DNA of 64,000 nucleotides, from assembly GCF_014842265.1 (NCBI RefSeq), contig NZ_JACYVI010000007.1:202002-266001 (forward strand), read 5' to 3'. A program made the position numbers and the translations under genes. A model generated the notes under the pieces. It had not been told where the DNA came from and ran no database searches. It saw nothing but the letters and a program-made list of their open reading frames with translations. Of the stretch, positions 60,593 through 64,000 are shown in pieces. The stretch is from Pseudomonas sp. CFBP 13711 (GTDB lineage: Bacteria; Pseudomonadota; Gammaproteobacteria; Pseudomonadales; Pseudomonadaceae). The stretch's first letter is position 1, and every line of letters starts with the position of its first letter.

Positions 60593-61648
60593 ATGGAAAA
60601 TAATCAGCCGATTATCATAAAGCGCGTCAAGCGCTACGGCGGGGGGCATCACGGCGGCGCCTGGAAAATTGCCTTTGCCGACTTCGCGACGGCGATGATG
60701 GCGTTCTTCCTGGTGCTGTGGCTGATGTCGTCGGCCACGCCCGAGCAATTGCTCGCCATCGCCGGTTACTTCAAGGACCCGGTCGGTTTTTCCGACAGCG
60801 GCTCGCCCTATGTGATTGACCTGGGCGGTTCGCCGGAAATGTCCCCTAACCAGACGCTCAACCCGGAAGTGCAATCCACGCCTGCGCCGGATCGCGTGCC
60901 CGTTGATGCAGACCAACAGGATGCCGCCGCCGAGCAGGTCGAGCAGGACCGTCTGGAGATGTTGCTGCAAGAGTTGCAGACCAAGATCAACGAGAATCCG
61001 CAACTGGCGAAGTTCAAGGACCAGATTCTGTTCGAGATCACCCAGGACGGTTTGCGCATCCAGATCATGGACGCTGAAAACCGCCCGATGTTTGACATCG
61101 GCAGCGCGAAGCTCAAACCGTATTTCGAAGACATCTTGCTGGCCATGGCCGACACCATCAAAGCCGTGCCGAACAAAGTCAGCATCAGCGGACACACCGA
61201 CGCCACGCCCTTTGTTGGTAACAATGGCTTCGGTAACTGGGAGCTGTCGTCCGGTCGAGCGAACGCCGCACGCCGGGCGCTCGTCGCGGGAGGGTATCCG
61301 GATCAACAGGTGGCGCGCGTAGTGGGTTATGCGTCTTCGGCACTGTATGACAAGGAGCACCCGCAAAACCCGATCAACCGTCGCATCGACATTGTGGTGA
61401 TGACCAAGAAAGCGCAGCAGCGGATCGAAGGCGCGCAGAATTCAGGTGAAGCACCGCAAACCCCGGATGCACCAGGAGCTCCTGCGCCATCGCCTGTACC
61501 TGGCGCTACAGCGCCGGCCAATCAGCCGGGGGCGTCGACGTCCACGCCTACCGTTGATCCACAGGCTTATGCCCAGCCCCACGAGATTCGGCAGAAGCTG
61601 AACATCTTCGATCAGGGCCAGTTGAAGATCGACGACACCAAGAACTGA
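60593..61648 (+). CDS. motB: flagellar motor stator protein MotB
   Basis: A 351-residue stator subunit anchored in the cell wall. One N-terminal helix holds the proton-binding Asp in IAFADFATAMMAFFLVLWLM. The C-terminal OmpA/MotB peptidoglycan domain shows SISGHTDATPFVGNNGFGNW and NRRIDIVVM. The C-terminus is a Pro/Ala-rich tail (about residues 285-330). It ends 22 bases before a strong terminator, which closes the motAB operon. Confidence 0.96.
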   Translation: MENNQPIIIKRVKRYGGGHHGGAWKIAFADFATAMMAFFLVLWLMSSATPEQLLAIAGYFKDPVGFSDSGSPYVIDLGGSPEMSPNQTLNPEVQSTPAPDRVPVDADQQDAAAEQVEQDRLEMLLQELQTKINENPQLAKFKDQILFEITQDGLRIQIMDAENRPMFDIGSAKLKPYFEDILLAMADTIKAVPNKVSISGHTDATPFVGNNGFGNWELSSGRANAARRALVAGGYPDQQVARVVGYASSALYDKEHPQNPINRRIDIVVMTKKAQQRIEGAQNSGEAPQTPDAPGAPAPSPVPGATAPANQPGASTSTPTVDPQAYAQPHEIRQKLNIFDQGQLKIDDTKN

Positions 61649-61670
61649 TACTGGGGTGCAGACACAAAAA

Positions 61671-61696
61671 CGCCGCGATGATCGCGGCGTTTTTGT
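61671..61696 (+). terminator. intrinsic terminator of motAB
   Basis: CGCCGCGA-TGA-TCGCGGCG (61671-61689) is an eight-base perfect stem followed by TTTTTG and preceded by an A-run (CACAAAAA). It works on the plus strand after motB and, with the A-run, possibly also on the minus strand. Confidence 0.92.
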
Positions 61697-61727
61697 TTGC
61701 GCGTTTCATTCAACGGGCCCGCAGTCA

Positions 61728-61753
61728 GTAGGACCGGCTTCAGCCGGGAAGGC
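61728..61753. repeat. single REP element
   Basis: GTAGGACCGGCTTCAGCCGG and the adjoining GAAGGC (61728-61753) match the left REP unit at 13216-13241. The unit is a hairpin by itself. It lies between the motB terminator and the 3' end of rsgA. Confidence 0.85.
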
Positions 61754-61781
61754 CTGAATCGGATTGGCCACTACCGCTGAA

Positions 61782-62813
61782 TCAATAACTGCTTTCCGGC
61801 AAGCTCGCGATGATCGAGCGATAGCTGTTCATGCGCTGCTGCTGCACGCGTCCGTCTGCAAGGCCCTGCAACAACGCACAGCCGGGTTCGCGGTCATGCT
61901 TGCAGTCACGGAAGCGGCAGCGACCGAGCAGGTCGTTGAACTCGATAAAGCCCGCTTCGACATCGGCACGGCTGACGTGGCCCAGGCCGAATTCACGAAT
62001 ACCCGGTGAGTCGATCAGGTCGCCGCCGCGCGGGAAGTGGAACAGGCGCGCGGTGGTCGTGGTATGCGTGCCTTGACCCGAATACTCCGACAACGGCCCG
62101 ACGCGGGTGCCGACTTCCGGCAGCAGGCTGTTGACCAGCGAGGATTTGCCGACGCCGGACTGGCCGACGAACACACTGATGTGGCCATCCAGCTGGTCCT
62201 GCAATTGCTGCATGCCGTCGCCGTGGTGGGCCGACACTTCCAGCACCGGGTATCCCAGCGTGCGATAAACGGCCAGCAGCGCATTGAGCGCCGGGGCGTT
62301 CTGATCGTCGATCAAGTCAAACTTGTTCAACAGCAACAGCGGGCGAATCCCCGCGTGCTCGGCAGCCACCAAGTAACGATCGATCAGGTTGGCATGGGGT
62401 TCGGGCATCGGTGCGAAAACGATGACGATCAGGTCAACGTTGGCGGCCACCGGCTTGAGCTGGCCCCGGCTGTCCGGGCGGCTCAGTTCTGTATCGCGGG
62501 GCAGTTGCGCAACGATCACGCCGATGCCCTGATTGCCCGCGCGCCAGACGACTCGGTCGCCGGTCACCAGTGCTGGCAGGTTGGCGCGCAAGTGGCAGCG
62601 GAAAACCTGACCCTGCAGCTCGCCTTCCTGCGCTTCGACTTCTACCTGCACGCCGAAATGCGCGATGACCAGCCCCGTTTGTTCGGGACCGAGATCGCCG
62701 CCTTCCAGCGTTTCGAGAGCGGTTGATTCACGTTTTGCGGCACGCGCTGCGCGTTCGCCCTGAATCTTTTCGATGCGCCAGTTCTGGCGGCGATTGAGTT
62801 GGCGTTTGGCCAT
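61782..62813 (-). CDS. rsgA: ribosome small-subunit maturation GTPase RsgA
   Basis: A 343-residue circularly permuted GTPase that helps finish 30S subunit assembly. An OB-fold N-terminal part is followed by G4 LLLNKFDLID, G1 VGQSGVGKSSLVNSLLP, and G3 LIDSPGIREFGL in permuted order. A zinc finger (CRFRDCKHDREPGCAL) is near the end. It is divergent from orn, as in many gammaproteobacteria. The length is standard. Confidence 0.96.
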   Translation of the reverse strand: MAKRQLNRRQNWRIEKIQGERAARAAKRESTALETLEGGDLGPEQTGLVIAHFGVQVEVEAQEGELQGQVFRCHLRANLPALVTGDRVVWRAGNQGIGVIVAQLPRDTELSRPDSRGQLKPVAANVDLIVIVFAPMPEPHANLIDRYLVAAEHAGIRPLLLLNKFDLIDDQNAPALNALLAVYRTLGYPVLEVSAHHGDGMQQLQDQLDGHISVFVGQSGVGKSSLVNSLLPEVGTRVGPLSEYSGQGTHTTTTARLFHFPRGGDLIDSPGIREFGLGHVSRADVEAGFIEFNDLLGRCRFRDCKHDREPGCALLQGLADGRVQQQRMNSYRSIIASLPESSY

Positions 62814-62926
62814 GGGTGTTCAGTGTTCCGTTTGAAGACGCATAAAGGTGCTTATTTGATAAAGCGCGAGCGAGTCTAGCACGCCCGGGTGGGCTAAACT
62901 GCGCGCCAACGCTGAGGAGCCGACAT

Positions 62927-63463
62927 ATGCAGAACAAACAGAATCTGATCTGGATCGACCTGGAAATGACCGGTCTGGACCCTGATAACGACGTCATCAT
63001 CGAGATGGCAACGATCATCACCGACAGCGAACTCAACACCCTGGCCGAAGGCCCGGTCATCGCGGTTCACCAGAGCGATGAGCTGCTGAACGGCATGGAC
63101 GAGTGGAACACCCGCCAGCACGGTGGCTCCGGCCTGACTCAGCGCGTGCGCGAAAGCAAAATCTCCAACGACGAAGCCGAGGCCATGACGCTTGAGTTCA
63201 TCAAGCAGTGGGTCCCCGAGCGCAGTTCACCCATCTGCGGCAACAGCATCTGCCAGGATCGTCGCTTCCTGTACAAGCGCATGCCAACGCTGGAAAACTA
63301 CTTTCACTACCGCAACCTCGACGTCTCCACCCTAAAAGAGCTGGCCGCACGTTGGTCGCCTGATCTCAAGTTCAAGAAGGGCAGCACTCACCTGGCGCTG
63401 GACGATATCCGTGAGTCGATCGCCGAGCTGCGTTTCTATCGCGAGCACTTCATCAAGTCCTGA
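62927..63463 (+). CDS. orn: oligoribonuclease
   Basis: A 178-residue DEDDh 3'-5' exonuclease that degrades very short RNAs, including pGpG from cyclic di-GMP breakdown. Motifs: IWIDLEMTGLDPDNDVIIEM (DxE), GNSICQDRRFL, and the C-terminal STHLALDDIRESIAELRFY (HxxxD). ATG 62927 follows GAGGAG. The length matches the family. Confidence 0.97.
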   Translation: MQNKQNLIWIDLEMTGLDPDNDVIIEMATIITDSELNTLAEGPVIAVHQSDELLNGMDEWNTRQHGGSGLTQRVRESKISNDEAEAMTLEFIKQWVPERSSPICGNSICQDRRFLYKRMPTLENYFHYRNLDVSTLKELAARWSPDLKFKKGSTHLALDDIRESIAELRFYREHFIKS

Positions 63464-63580
63464 TGACAGGGCGCCGGCGGCCAAGTGCGGTCGCCTGGAG
63501 AGGGAGCAAAGCTAAACGCTCTCTTTTGGAGCCCCGGTCGAGTGGTTAGACTGCGCCCCTTTCTCGCAGGGACTGCTGCC

Positions 63581-64000
63581 ATGTTGTTGATGCTCTACCT
63601 GATCGCTATTACGGCCGAGGCCATGACCGGCGCGCTGTCCGCAGGCCGTCGCGGCATGGACTGGTTCGGCGTTGTGCTGATCGCGTGCATCACGGCATTG
63701 GGTGGCGGTTCGGTTCGCGACGTGCTGCTGGGGCATTACCCGCTGACGTGGGTCAAGCACCCGGAATATCTGATCCTCACCAGCGTCGCGGCGCTGGTGA
63801 CGATTTTCATCGCACCGCTGATGCGCCATCTGCGCTCGCTGTTTCTGGTGCTCGATGCGCTGGGGTTGGTGGCGTTCACACTGATCGGCAGCATGACCGC
63901 GCTGGACATGGGCTTGAGCATGACCGTCGCCGCCGTGAGCGGGGTGATTACGGGCGTGTTTGGCGGGATCCTGCGGGATATTTTCTGCAACGACATCCCT
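63581..64000 (+). CDS. trimeric intracellular cation (TRIC) channel family protein, partial
   Basis: The first 140 codons of a reading frame left open by the window edge. It starts at ATG 63581 with LLMLYLIAITAEAMTGALSA, and carries ALGGGSVRDVLLGHYPL and GVFGGILRDIF. This GGGxxRD pattern occurs twice, as in the YicG/UPF0126 family of bacterial TRIC channels. Several hydrophobic helices are visible. The C-terminus is missing. Confidence 0.88.
   Translation, partial: MLLMLYLIAITAEAMTGALSAGRRGMDWFGVVLIACITALGGGSVRDVLLGHYPLTWVKHPEYLILTSVAALVTIFIAPLMRHLRSLFLVLDALGLVAFTLIGSMTALDMGLSMTVAAVSGVITGVFGGILRDIFCNDIP

Noticed and set aside
59732..61366. Minus-strand open frame antisense to motA and motB
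   Set aside because: It spans two well-defined genes with promoter and terminator on the plus strand, and has no motif of its own.
1..64000. CRISPR arrays, tRNA or rRNA genes, insertion sequences, phage genes
   Set aside because: No regularly spaced repeats, cloverleaf-like sequences, transposase motifs or phage structural genes were seen on either strand.

Overview
The window is a gene-dense stretch of a high-G+C gammaproteobacterial chromosome. Gene order and gene content point to the genus Pseudomonas, probably the fluorescens/syringae side rather than P. aeruginosa. The reasons are: an LPS-core locus ordered waaF-waaC-waaG-waaP-kinases; msbA, mig-14/dnpA and hldE nearby; the series tolC | thiC ... 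nudF-DUF1249-cpdA-yqiA-parE-...-parC ... serB ... psd-rhdA-HDOD-motAB-rsgA-orn; many TTG/GTG starts; and Pseudomonas-type REP sequences. Species cannot be fixed from the sequence alone. I see no tRNA, rRNA, CRISPR array, prophage or insertion sequence.

Region 1 (1-27560) is the LPS core locus. Heptosyltransferases (waaF, waaC), a first hexose transferase (waaG) and the core kinase waaP are followed by three more kinase genes, one of them a tandem double kinase. The locus resumes at 13461 with a carbamoyltransferase, a GT4 glycosyltransferase, an O-antigen ligase, a GT42/DUF115-like protein, an atypical kinase on the minus strand, msbA (lipid A-core flippase), mig-14, a PIG-L deacetylase (dnpA), hldE (heptose precursor supply), and three sugar-transfer or unknown genes. 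One of these three shows motifs resembling GT29 sialyltransferases. The locus is interrupted by a 6-kb minus-strand gene (7021-13080) for a giant dermonecrotic-toxin-like protein with tandemly duplicated modules.

Region 2 (27569-37767) holds a degenerate Nudix-like protein, an aldo/keto reductase overlapping an FAD oxidoreductase, an SMR efflux pump, waaA (Kdo transferase), tolC, then a TPP riboswitch, thiC and a cytX-type thiamine-precursor permease.

Region 3 (37821-40531) is an accessory toxin cassette. It has an Ntox15 (Tde1-like) DNase effector and two tandem GAD-like/DUF1851 (Tdi1-like) immunity genes. Base composition changes sharply inside the toxin gene.

Region 4 (40781-64000) is conserved housekeeping. 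It covers a DUF3298 lipoprotein, ADP-ribose pyrophosphatase, CpdA, YqiA, topoisomerase IV (parE and parC separated by a phytase-like and a retropepsin-like gene), a PqiC-type lipoprotein, Smp/AhpA divergent from serB, a PilZ-like protein, psd, rhdA, an HDOD protein, motAB behind a sigma-28-type promoter, rsgA, orn, and a TRIC-type channel cut by the window edge.

The two accessory loci are the most interesting items: the giant tandem-domain toxin inside the LPS locus, and the compositionally chimeric Ntox15 effector with duplicated immunity genes.
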